NCBI RefSeq assembly: GCF_004766055.1
Contig: NZ_SPQR01000010.1
Coordinates: 45,319 to 109,318, forward strand
Origin: Desulfosporosinus sp. Sb-LF
GTDB taxonomy: Bacteria > Bacillota > Desulfitobacteriia > Desulfitobacteriales > Desulfitobacteriaceae
Direction of reading: 5' to 3'
DNA: 64,000 bases
Under the pieces are notes generated by a model. The model worked only from the letters and a program-made list of their open reading frames with translations, had not been told where the DNA came from and did no database searches. Shown here one piece after another: positions 9,323-19,328 of this stretch (within the stretch, counting starts at the first letter, position 1; each line of letters begins with the position of its first letter). The translations under genes and the position numbers were made by a program.

Positions 9323-12300
9323 CTACTTATTAATTATTTTAGTGCCTCTAGGCATTACCAAATTCAGACTAATATTTCCCAGCTCAGTCTGCAGGTTACA
9401 ACCCCAAATCTGAGAGTCTTTGTATCTAAATAGAGCATCTTCCGAAGAAAGTGAAATTGGTGTATCAATTATCAACAGTTCCTCAAGTCCTGGAAATTGT
9501 TTCAATGAATTGCCAATAATAATATTGACAACTTCGCCAAGAACATCTTCCATATAAGCTTCTTCTTCTTCCAGTGTTATTTCATCCAAAATAAAATTAC
9601 GTACAACCTTCCGCAAAACAGGTTCAGAAAAACTTACAATGACGACAATATCCAGTGCTCCCCTGATATTAATGATTGCCGTTACTTTATTAAGTTCAAT
9701 TTTTTTGAGCCTTTCGACTTGGAAATTGTCTTCACATGTAACAAGTAGGTCTGTTTGCTCCAACATAAATTTGCTTGTCGTATCGACGAGTGGTTGCATT
9801 AATTCTGAAATAGTTACTTCCCAACCACCTTCAGTCTCTTTGGGTAGGCAAAAATAAAATTGACTTCCAGCACCTAACTCCGTCTTTACCACTACTGAAC
9901 CACCGAGCTTATTCATCTCACTCAACACTGCTGCTAAACCAACTCCGCGACCTGATAAGTCGTTGACATCATCTTTAGTAGATAAACCATCGTCAAATAT
10001 AAGTTGGATAGCTTCCTCATCAGTCATTAGATTTACTTCTTCCATGGTTCTCAACCCGCTATCCACAGCCTTATTACGCAGATTTTCAGCGTCAATTCCA
10101 CGTCCATCATCGGTAATGGATAAGCATATTTGCTTTTCTGTCTCTGAAATCGAACACGTTATTTTACCGAATTCGTCTTTACCCGCTTCCAATCGCTCAT
10201 CTACTGATTCGAGTCCATGATCTACAGCATTTCGAAAAATGTGTACAAGGGATTTAGCAAAGCCGTAGAATCGATCGGGGTTAACTAATATTTGGTCCTC
10301 TTGTGTGATTAACACATAAACCGACTTTTCCAGCCTATCTGCCAGATTTGCCACATACTCTGGGTAGGATTTTAACAGCAAATCAAATGATTTATAACGA
10401 AGTTTACGCAATTCAGGAATAAGTATTTTACACTCGACAGGGGTAAGAATCGTTTCTATTTTCTTTTCGATCTCTAGCAATTTGTTTCCATCAATAACCA
10501 ATTCGTCGTCTTTAGAGAAGAAATCCCGACCTAGAATATCTTGTAACCCCGTTATATCTTCATCTAACCAAGTTAGTAATGAAAATTGGGCAAGAAATTC
10601 TTTGACATCGCCAATAGTTAATTCGTGCGACACTAAGTTTTTCTTTAGCATCTCAATTCGAGTTTCTAAGTTATGTAAATTAGCAACTACACTACTCAAA
10701 CCTAATTGACCAAAACTTCCTTTAAACGTATGGATATGTCTAAAAATCTCAGTCACTTTCTCAACTAAGGAGGTTGCCTTATTATCTAAAATTTCTTGCA
10801 GGCGTGCTTCACAGAAATAGGTATAATCTTTAGCCGTTTGATTAAAGTCAACATAATTTAATACAACATTGACGACCATTTTGAGTAAATTTCGCTCTTG
10901 TTCTATCTCAGTTTCTAATGTTCGGTGATTAGTTATATCTGTCAAGATGACCATATAATAACTTTCTATGCCATTTCCAGAATCAATTAACTTATAGTCG
11001 ATACTTATAACTCTACTGTCAATAGTTACTTCTGTTGGAAGTAACGGTAAATAAATCTCACGGAACAAAGGATCGCTGTTATTCAAAACCTTAACTAATA
11101 ACGACTTAAGAAAATTTTCTTGCTCAATATCATCTGGAAAGACTAACTGAGGAAAACTAAGTCCGTGAATATCTCTATTAAAAATCCTAGTACACTCAGA
11201 ACTGTATTCATTATGAATTAATAGATCTGACCCAAAAGAAAGAAAGCCTTGCCCCGCGTTATCAAGTAAATTTCTAATAGACTGAGTTCGTAAAACTACT
11301 GTCTGTTCCAAACCATCATTTAATAGTTCTAGTTCAGCGTTTGCTTCTTCAATTTCAATAGTCTGAGCTTCGACATTTCTTAGATTACGTTCGTTTTCTT
11401 TAAACAAGTAGTATTTACAGCTTTCTCTGTGGTTGAGTCCATTTAGTATAGCTAACATCATTCCATGACAATTGCCATAACCACATGAGGAGCAATTAAT
11501 TTTACGTTCTTCAGGTGTGAGTTTATGCATTAGCTCCCATATTTGCTCTTCTTCTTTTTCGTCTTTTGGATCGCATAAATGTTTATTTGATGACTTATCG
11601 GAATAAACCCTTGAGAAATCTATGTCTTGGGCATCGATCCAAGCATAGAAATCCTTGAATAGATTTTTAGCTCTTTCTGGGCTTGCACTATTATGTTTAA
11701 TAATTAGATCTTTTTTACGTTTCTCAATAATCTTATCAATTTGATAATGAGTACGATTATGAGTAATCGCAGGTCCAACGTTGCAACCATGCAAACAGTT
11801 TAGGACGTCTATAAGTACTGGTGCTTCGCTACGAAGAATATCTTCTTTAAGCTCTGGCAAATATTTTGTGTATACTTCTTGAGGTCCTTCTATTCTTTGT
11901 ATATCAGATTTTTTAAAAGGTATGCCAAAACGGTTGAATGTGTCAGTTAATCCACCTGGTTGAGAATAGCCAATACCTCTTTCGGCCTCGGGAGTGTCAA
12001 ACCCAGAAGGCTCTAACTCCGCTAAGTTGATTCCTTGCTCTGAAAGATAGTTATCCAATGACTCAAAAGTTATATTATAAGAAACTACTCCTCCAGTATT
12101 TGGGTCGTGGAACTCCCTACGCTTAGCTAGGCATGGTCCAAGGAAAGCTAGTTTCAAGTGGCTAAATTCTGGCTGGTTTTTGAGCCAAATAGCAACATCA
12201 AGTGCTGGCGAGTGTGTAGGTGCTAAGAATGGTATGAGTTCTGTATGGTATATTTCAATAAAACTAACAACAGCTGGGCAGGGCTGAGCAATAATTGGCT

Positions 12301-12706
12301 GCTTGGCACCGTTTTTCAAGACCTGTAAGTATAGATAAGTTGTGATTTCTGCCCCAAAACTTACGTCAAAAACATTATAAACGCCTATTTCACGTAAAGC
12401 AGTTAGCACGTTAGGCATCAATTCAGCATAATTTACAGCTGCCGCAGGTGCAACTAGTATACCTACAGGAACCCCTGATTCGATATCACTAAGAAATTCC
12501 GAAAAATCGTCGATTCCAGAACGAGCATAATGACCTTTTTCTCTGCACGCCTTAATACACTCGCCGCAACCAATGCAAAGATCCGCTTTAACTATAATAC
12601 CGTCAGGCTCTACAATGTTGCACAATTTTACTGGACAAACTAAAATACAAGCGAGACAGTGTTGACACTTATTTTTATCTACCCGAATTACTTCCGGCAA
12701 CCCCAT
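9323..12706 (-). CDS. Ferredoxin / [FeFe]-hydrogenase-like / PAS / HPt / CheA-kinase / CheX-like fusion
   Basis: This 1127-residue cytosolic protein fuses a hydrogenase-derived sensor to a CheA core. In order: two 4Fe-4S motifs (residues of about 14-55); a hydrogenase C domain with AQPCP, GPCLAK and NCLHGC, again lacking the proton-relay Cys; an FeS domain (CSSCGYGNC, about 400-430); a coiled linker and PAS domain (about 450-600); an HPt domain with phospho-acceptor H659 in HTFKGS; and an ATPase core with NAVDHGLES, DDGRG and GRGVGLA boxes (about 815-970). The C-terminal region (about 985-1127) has the DVLGEVVNIIIGN motif of CheX/CheC-like phosphatases. The CheW-like P5 domain of ordinary CheA is missing. 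It heads an operon with the receiver protein. Function as an H2 or redox-responsive kinase is inferred. Confidence 0.88.
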   Translation of the reverse strand: MGLPEVIRVDKNKCQHCLACILVCPVKLCNIVEPDGIIVKADLCIGCGECIKACREKGHYARSGIDDFSEFLSDIESGVPVGILVAPAAAVNYAELMPNVLTALREIGVYNVFDVSFGAEITTYLYLQVLKNGAKQPIIAQPCPAVVSFIEIYHTELIPFLAPTHSPALDVAIWLKNQPEFSHLKLAFLGPCLAKRREFHDPNTGGVVSYNITFESLDNYLSEQGINLAELEPSGFDTPEAERGIGYSQPGGLTDTFNRFGIPFKKSDIQRIEGPQEVYTKYLPELKEDILRSEAPVLIDVLNCLHGCNVGPAITHNRTHYQIDKIIEKRKKDLIIKHNSASPERAKNLFKDFYAWIDAQDIDFSRVYSDKSSNKHLCDPKDEKEEEQIWELMHKLTPEERKINCSSCGYGNCHGMMLAILNGLNHRESCKYYLFKENERNLRNVEAQTIEIEEANAELELLNDGLEQTVVLRTQSIRNLLDNAGQGFLSFGSDLLIHNEYSSECTRIFNRDIHGLSFPQLVFPDDIEQENFLKSLLVKVLNNSDPLFREIYLPLLPTEVTIDSRVISIDYKLIDSGNGIESYYMVILTDITNHRTLETEIEQERNLLKMVVNVVLNYVDFNQTAKDYTYFCEARLQEILDNKATSLVEKVTEIFRHIHTFKGSFGQLGLSSVVANLHNLETRIEMLKKNLVSHELTIGDVKEFLAQFSLLTWLDEDITGLQDILGRDFFSKDDELVIDGNKLLEIEKKIETILTPVECKILIPELRKLRYKSFDLLLKSYPEYVANLADRLEKSVYVLITQEDQILVNPDRFYGFAKSLVHIFRNAVDHGLESVDERLEAGKDEFGKITCSISETEKQICLSITDDGRGIDAENLRNKAVDSGLRTMEEVNLMTDEEAIQLIFDDGLSTKDDVNDLSGRGVGLAAVLSEMNKLGGSVVVKTELGAGSQFYFCLPKETEGGWEVTISELMQPLVDTTSKFMLEQTDLLVTCEDNFQVERLKKIELNKVTAIINIRGALDIVVIVSFSEPVLRKVVRNFILDEITLEEEEAYMEDVLGEVVNIIIGNSLKQFPGLEELLIIDTPISLSSEDALFRYKDSQIWGCNLQTELGNISLNLVMPRGTKIINK

Positions 12707-12801
12707 TACTCTCCACCTCGTTGATCAGTTTTATAGTTAATTCTACACAATTCAAACTTATCCTTTTTTCGCCACCCCTTTCTTTTTACACCGTTTAAAA
12801 G

Positions 12802-13050
12802 CCTGAATTTGCTGATGAGTTATCGTCTAAACATACTTATGCTCCTGGAGTTGTAGCAATAGCTAATTACGGGCCAAATACGAACTGCAGTCAATTCTAT
12901 ATCGGTTCTTAGTCAAAACGTTGCAAGTTCAAACCAAAACCCTGCTTATACGATTTTCGGTAAGGTAGATGGGGGTATAGATATTGTAGAGAAGATTGCC
13001 AGCGTCAGGGTTGGCCCGAACTCATCAGGCGAACAGAGTTCACCTCTCGG
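12802..13050 (+). pseudogene. Decayed cyclophilin-type peptidyl-prolyl isomerase fragment
   Basis: The translation reads [21 protein letters not shown] then [11 protein letters not shown] up to a TAG at about 12909. It resumes in another frame with NPAYTIFGKVDGGIDIVEKI. These are the conserved core and C-terminal strands of cyclophilin PPIases (usual forms GVVAMANAGPNTNGSQFF and TVFGKVxxGMDVVDKI). The N-terminal half is absent and the frames are broken, so the gene is dead. The rest of the 519-bp gap (12707-13225) holds only the upstream regions of the two flanking genes. Confidence 0.85.
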
Positions 13051-13225
13051 GTGGCTTTTCTTTTCATTGTAAGTATGGGTGGCCGTGTTCCAAGTTTTAA
13101 TTTTTTAAAATCAAAAGCAGTAGGATAAGAATAGAGTGGGAAGTTTTATTCATAAGTTGTAAGATCAAGAGAAACACCCCCCTTATGGTTCTATCAACAG
13201 AAAAGGAAGGGATTAACAGAACGCC

Positions 13226-14962
13226 ATGGGTATTTATAAACATTATTTTAATAAGTATAGGTTGTCATTTATTATAGCTGTTAGTTGTGTATTCTTTGAA
13301 GCTATCTGTGATCTAATGCAGCCTACGATTATGGCCCACATTATTGACGAGGGTGTGCAGAACGGTCAGGTGGAAACCGTAATGAAGCTAGGCTTGCTGA
13401 TGCTAATGATAACAGCCATCGGAGCCTGTTTTGCGGCCACTCGAAGTATTCTGGCAAGTAAGGTCTCCCAAAGCTTCGGTGCAGATATAAGGTATGACGT
13501 ATTTACAAAAATTATTGGTTTTTCTGAGATCAGCGCAGATAAAATAGAAAGCGGTTCGTTGATAACTCGGATGACCAATGACATCTCTCAAGTAACGCAA
13601 TTCATCAATGGTTTGATGAGGATTTTTTTCAAAGCACCTATTACCTGTTTAGGAAGCCTAATTCTTGCAGTCATGTTAAGCCCCCAAATGAGTTTAATCC
13701 TGTTTGTCATTGTGGCAATCATCGGATTCTTCATTGTGATCAGCATGAAAATGAGTTATGTACGTTTTGCTAAGGTGCAGTATGCCATCGATAAAGTCAA
13801 CTCAGTTGTTCAAGAATACCTGATGGGAATAAGACTCGTAAAAGCGTTCGGACGATATGAAGATGAGGAAGAGAAGTTCGATTATGCCAATTCGGATTTG
13901 TCCAATAAAACCGTATCTTCTCAGATTGTCATTGCTTATTTTTCACCCCTTATGTCCTTGACCATCAGCTTGGGAATTGCTTTAATCTTATATATAGGAA
14001 GCATTCTATTTGGAAACGGTAATATTGAGGTTGGAAGGGTCGCGGCTTTCATTAATTACATGACGCAGATGTTAGCTTCCTTTATTATGATAACCAACAT
14101 ATTTAATGTTTTTGTAAGGACAAAAGCATCGACTGAAAGAATCAATGAAGTGTTAAATAGTGAAGAGGATTTTAAAGGTTCCGGACAAACGGTAAAGCAA
14201 GGTTCATGGCAGCTTGAATTTAGCAATGTGACGTTCGCATATCCGAATGGAAGCGGTATACCGACGATAAAAAATCTTACCTTTAAGATTAATCGAGGTG
14301 AAACACTGGCCATTATCGGTCCCACTGGTTCGGGAAAATCAACGCTTGCTTGGCTTTGCCTCCATTTTTACGATGTGGAAGAAGGCATGATTTACTTAAA
14401 TGGTACTGATATTAAAACCATTGACAGCAATAGCCTGAGAGATAATATCGCCTTAGCTCCCCAAAAGAGCATGCTGTTTACAGGGACTGTCTTTGAAAAC
14501 ATTGCCTGGGGTAATACGAATGCTTCAAAAGAGGAAATTATACAAGCAGCCAGGGTGGCTCAGGCTGATGAATTTATTCAAACTATGCCTTTTCAATATG
14601 AAAGTAATCTAGGTCAGGGCGGGGTCAATCTTTCTGGTGGTCAGAAACAACGCATTTCCATCGCTAGGGCGTTGGTTAAAAAGGCACCTTTTTTGATTTT
14701 GGACGACTGCACAAGTGCACTTGATGCGGTCACAGAAGCGAAGGTTAGACATGCGTTAAAATCTGTGGATGTCCAAAAGACAGTAATTATGATAACGCAA
14801 AGGATAGGGACTGCAATGTTTGCCGATAAGATCCTCGTACTTGACAATGGTGTGAATGTCGGATTTGGGGACCATCAAGAACTGCTTCATTCATGCAAAA
14901 CTTATCGGGGAATTTTCGATTCGCAAATTGGCGGCGACTTGAAGGGTATTACTTATGGCTAA
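13226..14962 (+). CDS. Heterodimeric ABC exporter, subunit with degenerate catalytic site
   Basis: This type IV ABC exporter half (578 residues) has six TM helices in residues of about 10-310 and a nucleotide-binding domain of about 325-570. Walker A is GPTGSGKST and the signature LSGGQKQR is intact. After Walker B the catalytic glutamate is Asp (LILDDCTSALD), and the H-loop histidine is Gln (MITQRIGT). That is the pattern of the degenerate-site subunit in heterodimers such as TM287/288 or BmrCD. The gene overlaps the next by 8 bp, and the partner supplies the consensus residues. Drug or lipid export is the usual role; the cargo is unknown. The ribosome site is weak (AAGGAAGGG lies rather far from the ATG). 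Confidence 0.93.
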   Translation: MGIYKHYFNKYRLSFIIAVSCVFFEAICDLMQPTIMAHIIDEGVQNGQVETVMKLGLLMLMITAIGACFAATRSILASKVSQSFGADIRYDVFTKIIGFSEISADKIESGSLITRMTNDISQVTQFINGLMRIFFKAPITCLGSLILAVMLSPQMSLILFVIVAIIGFFIVISMKMSYVRFAKVQYAIDKVNSVVQEYLMGIRLVKAFGRYEDEEEKFDYANSDLSNKTVSSQIVIAYFSPLMSLTISLGIALILYIGSILFGNGNIEVGRVAAFINYMTQMLASFIMITNIFNVFVRTKASTERINEVLNSEEDFKGSGQTVKQGSWQLEFSNVTFAYPNGSGIPTIKNLTFKINRGETLAIIGPTGSGKSTLAWLCLHFYDVEEGMIYLNGTDIKTIDSNSLRDNIALAPQKSMLFTGTVFENIAWGNTNASKEEIIQAARVAQADEFIQTMPFQYESNLGQGGVNLSGGQKQRISIARALVKKAPFLILDDCTSALDAVTEAKVRHALKSVDVQKTVIMITQRIGTAMFADKILVLDNGVNVGFGDHQELLHSCKTYRGIFDSQIGGDLKGITYG

Positions 14963-16808
14963 AGGTATCAATAAAGCTTATGAAAACATGCCCAATTTAG
15001 GAAGAATGGGTGGCGGAGGGCCACGACGTTTTGCCCCGACAGCAAAGCCGCAAAATACAAAAGCAAGTCTACTTAGAATTCTTAAAATTTTCATGTTGTG
15101 GCGCAAATCGATCCTATTGTCAGTCGTGCTAACGATCATATCCTCCATGGTTTCCCTTTTCACACCCCTGTTATTGGGCAAAGCAATCAATACCTTCAAT
15201 ACAAAAACAAATTCAGTGGATACATCTCTTTTGACAGTCATTATTTTGGCGCTTGTCTCATGCTACCTGGTAAGCTGGTTTATTGATACGTTTAATGGTC
15301 TTCTGATGGCAAAGGTCACACAGAAACTAGTCAAACATATAAGATCTGAATTCTTTTCCAAGCTTCAGAGGATTCCACTGAACTTTTATGACACAAGGTC
15401 ACACGGGGATACAATGAGCAGGGTAACCAATGATGTTGATAATATCAGCAGTACTATTTCTCAGACGACAACGCAGTTAATCGCGAGTATTTTTACAATA
15501 ACAGGTTCATTTATAATGATGCTAGTTTTAAGCCCGATTTTAACGCTTGTTGCATTGGTGTCTATTCCGTTGTTTCTATTACTGACTAAAACTATTGCTA
15601 GCCGAAGTCGGAGGTATTTTTTAGGCCAGCAGCATAAACTGGGCGCTTTAAATGGAGTAATTGAGGAAAACATCGTCGGACTTAAAATGGTAAAGGCGTT
15701 CAATCGACAACAGACTGTCTTAGCTGATTTTAACCGTATAAACCAAGAGCTCTGCAACTATTCCACAAAGGCTCAGATCTGGTCTGGTTTTATGATGCCG
15801 TTTATGAACGTCATTAATAATATAAGTTTTACGTTTATAGCGTGTGCAGGAGGAATACTATCACTAAAGGGAGCGATATCTGTCGGGGTGGTAGTTAGCT
15901 TTCTTACTTATTCGAAACAGTTTGGGATGCCGCTCAATAATCTAGCCGGGATGTTTAATAACATTCAGTCAGCTCTCGCAGGGGCGGAAAGAGTTTTTGA
16001 AATCATGGATGAAGAGGAGGAAGCCCCTGATAAAGCCGGTATTAAAAAGCTGATTAACCCTAAAGGAGAAGTCGAATTTTGCAATGTATCGTTTTTCTAT
16101 AATCCCGGCAGGCCAGTTTTGAAACATGTAAATTTCAAAGTGAGCCCTGGAGAAGTCGTCGCTTTAGTCGGAGAAACCGGAGCGGGGAAAACAACCATTG
16201 TAAACCTTCTAACCCGCTTTTATGATTTGGACCAGGGGAAAATTCTGATTGACAAGACAGATATAAAGGACATTTCCAAAAAAAACCTGAGAAGCTGTTT
16301 TTCTGTCGTTTTACAGGACACTTGTCTTTTTACAGGTACGATCTATGACAATATAAGATACTCAAGGCCAAGTGCAACGGATATGGAAGTTAAAGAAGCC
16401 GCAAAACTGGCTCACGCCGATGACTTTATATCCCGCTTGCCGAAAGGCTATGATACGATGGTAACAGGTAGCACAGATAACCTCAGTCAGGGACAGCGGC
16501 AATTGCTGGCCATTGCCCGAGCTATTTTATGTAATGCTCCAATCTTAATTCTAGACGAAGCTACAAGCAGCGTTGATACAAAAACCGAAAAGGAAATTCA
16601 GCATGCGCTTCTTACGCTTATGAAAAGTCATACCAGTTTTTTAATCGCGCACCGTCTTTCAACCATTCGCGATGCCGATAAAATAATGGTCATTGGCAGT
16701 GGGAAGATATTAGAGAGCGGAACACATGATGAACTCATGAAAGATAAAGGTACTTATTATGAGATGGTAATAAGTCAAATGGGATATAACAATAATTTGC
16801 AGATTTAG
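14955..16808 (+). CDS. Heterodimeric ABC exporter, catalytically complete subunit
   Basis: This is the 617-residue partner of the preceding exporter half. A cytosolic N-terminal extension rich in Gly/Arg/Pro (GGGGPRR, residues 18-24) precedes six TM helices (about 50-345). Its NBD has Walker A GETGAGKTT, Walker B LILDEATSSVD with the catalytic Glu, and the H-loop AHRLST. Its signature is LSQGQRQL instead of LSGGQ. Combining the two proteins gives one full and one degenerate ATP site, as known for this exporter class. The gene begins inside the end of its partner gene, and no regulator is adjacent in the same unit. Confidence 0.93.
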   Translation: MAKGINKAYENMPNLGRMGGGGPRRFAPTAKPQNTKASLLRILKIFMLWRKSILLSVVLTIISSMVSLFTPLLLGKAINTFNTKTNSVDTSLLTVIILALVSCYLVSWFIDTFNGLLMAKVTQKLVKHIRSEFFSKLQRIPLNFYDTRSHGDTMSRVTNDVDNISSTISQTTTQLIASIFTITGSFIMMLVLSPILTLVALVSIPLFLLLTKTIASRSRRYFLGQQHKLGALNGVIEENIVGLKMVKAFNRQQTVLADFNRINQELCNYSTKAQIWSGFMMPFMNVINNISFTFIACAGGILSLKGAISVGVVVSFLTYSKQFGMPLNNLAGMFNNIQSALAGAERVFEIMDEEEEAPDKAGIKKLINPKGEVEFCNVSFFYNPGRPVLKHVNFKVSPGEVVALVGETGAGKTTIVNLLTRFYDLDQGKILIDKTDIKDISKKNLRSCFSVVLQDTCLFTGTIYDNIRYSRPSATDMEVKEAAKLAHADDFISRLPKGYDTMVTGSTDNLSQGQRQLLAIARAILCNAPILILDEATSSVDTKTEKEIQHALLTLMKSHTSFLIAHRLSTIRDADKIMVIGSGKILESGTHDELMKDKGTYYEMVISQMGYNNNLQI

Positions 16809-16908
16809 GCAGCAAGTATGTTAATATGAAGAATAGTAAGAAAATACGAATAAGTTTCTACTGGTCTATGGCAAATGAAACGGTAATAACAAATTGAGGT
16901 GAATAAAT

Positions 16909-18999
16909 ATGCTTCTTCAAGAAGGTACCAAAACCAAAATTTCATATTTGAACCTCGGTGATAATATAGCTAAAGCTGTGCGCATTTTCATGGATCTAAA
17001 GATTCCCATAATCCCGGTGTTAGATGGGGAAGGTGGATTATTGAGTGTTTTTAGTAGGAGCAGCCTTTATCGAGCAATCCTAGACGGTGCAACCTATAAA
17101 GACATAGTTGATCCCTACCTAATAAAAGAAGTGATCAGTATTTCGGACGATCTCACTGACGATCAGTTAGCTGATTTCGTGAAAGTGAGTCCTGTTGGGT
17201 CGGTGCCCGTTGTAAATAAAGAGGGAAAAGTTTACGGACTCTTATGCAAAGCTAATATGGTTATGACCTTATTTAGACACTCTGAACTACTGAACGTGCA
17301 GTTGAAAGCTATTTTAGACTCCATGCACAACGGTGTGATTGCTGTCGACAGTGAGGGAATGGTAACTCATATTAATATAGGAGCAAGCCGAATACTAGGC
17401 TTGAAGGTGGATACCTCCCTTGGCCAGCCTTTTAAAGAGTTTTTACCTAATTTAGACTTAAACCCGGCACTAATTCACGGAGAGGTTCAAATAGGGCTAA
17501 AGTACAAGCGCCACAACATTACAATGGTCGTAAATATTACTCCCTTAAACATTGGAGGGAACATCGCTGGAGGAATTGTGATCTTTCAAGACCTTACGGA
17601 CTTGGAGCAAGCCGCCAGAGAGTTAGAAACAGTTAAAGCTTTAAACAAGACCTTCGATACGGTTCTTAATATCATCCATGACGGCATCATTGTGGTGGAT
17701 GAAAGAGGAAAAACTACTCTTGTTAACCAAGCGATGGCGGATTTTTTAACGTTACGTCCTGAAGAGATTATTGGAAAACATATTACTGATATCATGCAGA
17801 CAAGCAGGTTACACATTGTGGCCAGAACTGGTATTTCGGAAACAAGTGATGTCCTGACAATTCAGGGCAAGCCGTTAATTGTTTCCCGGCTGCCCATAAT
17901 AAGAGAAGGGGAGGTATTTGGCGCAGTAGGCAAAGCAGTATTTCCCCAACTCGCCGAAGTCCGGGAACTAGTGGAAAAACTACGATTCTTAGAAAATAAA
18001 GTGACGTTTTTCCAGGAAGAATTACAAAAAAACAAGACTGCACAAGATATTATGAAAGGCATCGTTGCCGAAAGTACTGAAATGAAAAAACTAAAGGAAG
18101 AGATATCGATTGTTGCCTCAAGTAGTTCTACTGTGTTAATTACCGGAGAAAGCGGTACTGGAAAAGAAGGAGTGGCCCACGCCGTTCATCTCTGTAGTGA
18201 CAGATGCAAAGGACCATTTATTAAAGTGAACTGTGCCGCTATTCCAGAAAACCTAATGGAAGCGGAAATGTTTGGTTATGTTGGGGGCGCGTTTACTGGT
18301 GCAGCAAAGGCCGGTAAACCAGGACGCCTAGAGATGGCCGATGGTGGAACACTATTTTTAGATGAAATCGGGGACATGCCCCTGGCTCTACAATCCAAAT
18401 TATTACGCGTGTTACAAGACCGTGAATTCGAACGTTTAGGTGGTACAAAAAGCATTAAAGTAAATGTCCGTATTTTAGCAGCTACCAATAAAAATCTCAA
18501 TGAAGCTATTGCTGAAGGAGAGTTCCGAGCGGATCTTTATTATAGGTTAAATGTCATCAATTTGCATTTACCCCCGTTACGGGAGCGCACCGAGGATATA
18601 GAACCATTGACCCATTTTTTCATAACTAAATTCAACCATATTCTTAAAGGTAACGTCATGGGCATCGTCGACGATGCCATGAAGATTTTGCTTAACTACT
18701 CATGGCCGGGAAATATACGTGAATTAGAAAATGTCGTGGAGAGGGCTGTAAACTATACCCGCAGTGGGTTGATCCAGTTAACTCACTTACCCAATGAAAT
18801 ACTTACCAACAGCTCTCCTGAAAATGAGGTTCTCACTGGAACGATTCGTCACCAGGACAAAATTGGCCGCATAGAACGAAACATGATTGTTGTAGCCCTT
18901 GAAAAGGCTGGAGGCAATAAGACAAAAGCCGCAAAACTCCTAAATCTTAGCAGATCGAGGCTTTACGATAAACTTAATAAATATGATCTGAACTATTAA
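16909..18999 (+). CDS. Sigma-54-dependent activator with CBS pair and two PAS domains
   Basis: This 696-residue enhancer-binding protein has two CBS motifs at the N-terminus (about 1-125), then two PAS domains (about 130-230 and 245-350), which should bind small ligands. The AAA+ domain (about 385-620) has Walker A GESGTGKE and the GAFTGA loop that contacts sigma-54. A Fis-type HTH closes the protein (NKTKAAKLLNLSRSRLYDKL). The ribosome site is GAGGTG before the ATG at 16909. A long terminator follows, and next comes an acyl-CoA operon behind a -24/-12 promoter, which is the obvious target. The CBS domains suggest sensing of an adenosyl ligand such as AMP or CoA compounds, which is inference. 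Confidence 0.93.
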   Translation: MLLQEGTKTKISYLNLGDNIAKAVRIFMDLKIPIIPVLDGEGGLLSVFSRSSLYRAILDGATYKDIVDPYLIKEVISISDDLTDDQLADFVKVSPVGSVPVVNKEGKVYGLLCKANMVMTLFRHSELLNVQLKAILDSMHNGVIAVDSEGMVTHINIGASRILGLKVDTSLGQPFKEFLPNLDLNPALIHGEVQIGLKYKRHNITMVVNITPLNIGGNIAGGIVIFQDLTDLEQAARELETVKALNKTFDTVLNIIHDGIIVVDERGKTTLVNQAMADFLTLRPEEIIGKHITDIMQTSRLHIVARTGISETSDVLTIQGKPLIVSRLPIIREGEVFGAVGKAVFPQLAEVRELVEKLRFLENKVTFFQEELQKNKTAQDIMKGIVAESTEMKKLKEEISIVASSSSTVLITGESGTGKEGVAHAVHLCSDRCKGPFIKVNCAAIPENLMEAEMFGYVGGAFTGAAKAGKPGRLEMADGGTLFLDEIGDMPLALQSKLLRVLQDREFERLGGTKSIKVNVRILAATNKNLNEAIAEGEFRADLYYRLNVINLHLPPLRERTEDIEPLTHFFITKFNHILKGNVMGIVDDAMKILLNYSWPGNIRELENVVERAVNYTRSGLIQLTHLPNEILTNSSPENEVLTGTIRHQDKIGRIERNMIVVALEKAGGNKTKAAKLLNLSRSRLYDKLNKYDLNY

Positions 19000-19035
19000 G
19001 CGTGTTTCTAGAGACCTGATTAGGGATCTGACCTC

Positions 19036-19100
19036 AAATAAGCGTCCCGGAAGCGGACACATTTCGAACAAATGTGTCCGCTTCCGGGACGCTTATTTTT
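19036..19100 (+). terminator. Intrinsic terminator with 29-bp perfect stem
   Basis: Arms 19036-19064 and 19070-19098 are perfectly complementary around a 5-nt loop, and the T-run ends at 19100. It ends the activator gene. The stem is symmetric and A-rich on the other side, so it could act on both strands. The remaining gap up to 19450 holds a sigma-54 promoter and an untranslated leader of about 120 bp. Confidence 0.9.
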
Positions 19101-19310
19101 AGCCCATTGCGCTAAGATCCTCTCTCCAATGTTCCCTGAAAGTTCCCGTATGAATTTATCTCAATTCATTTTTAAGCCTTTGTTTCAGTGACGCTGATCA
19201 TTAGGCATGTGGCGCATCGACACCTTGCCTGAATATTTGATCATAGTTTACAAATAACCTTCACGCTTTTACATAACTGAACGTGCCTTATAAAGCTACT
19301 GGATGGTTCT

Positions 19311-19328
19311 TTGGCATACAAATTGCAA
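19311..19328 (+). promoter_or_regulatory. Sigma-54 (-24/-12) promoter of the acyl-CoA operon
   Basis: TTGGCATACAAATTGCAA matches the RpoN consensus (TGGCAY-N5-TTGCW), with GG at 19313-19314 and GC at 19325-19326 spaced by exactly ten bases. It lies about 120 bp before the thiolase start and just downstream of a sigma-54 activator gene. Between promoter and start there is a broken palindrome (GAATATCG about 19356, CGATATTC about 19388) of unknown role. Confidence 0.85.

Noticed and set aside
13226..16808. Asp for Glu in the first ABC exporter subunit as a broken gene
   Set aside because: Degenerate sites in one subunit are normal for heterodimeric exporters, and the partner is complete.
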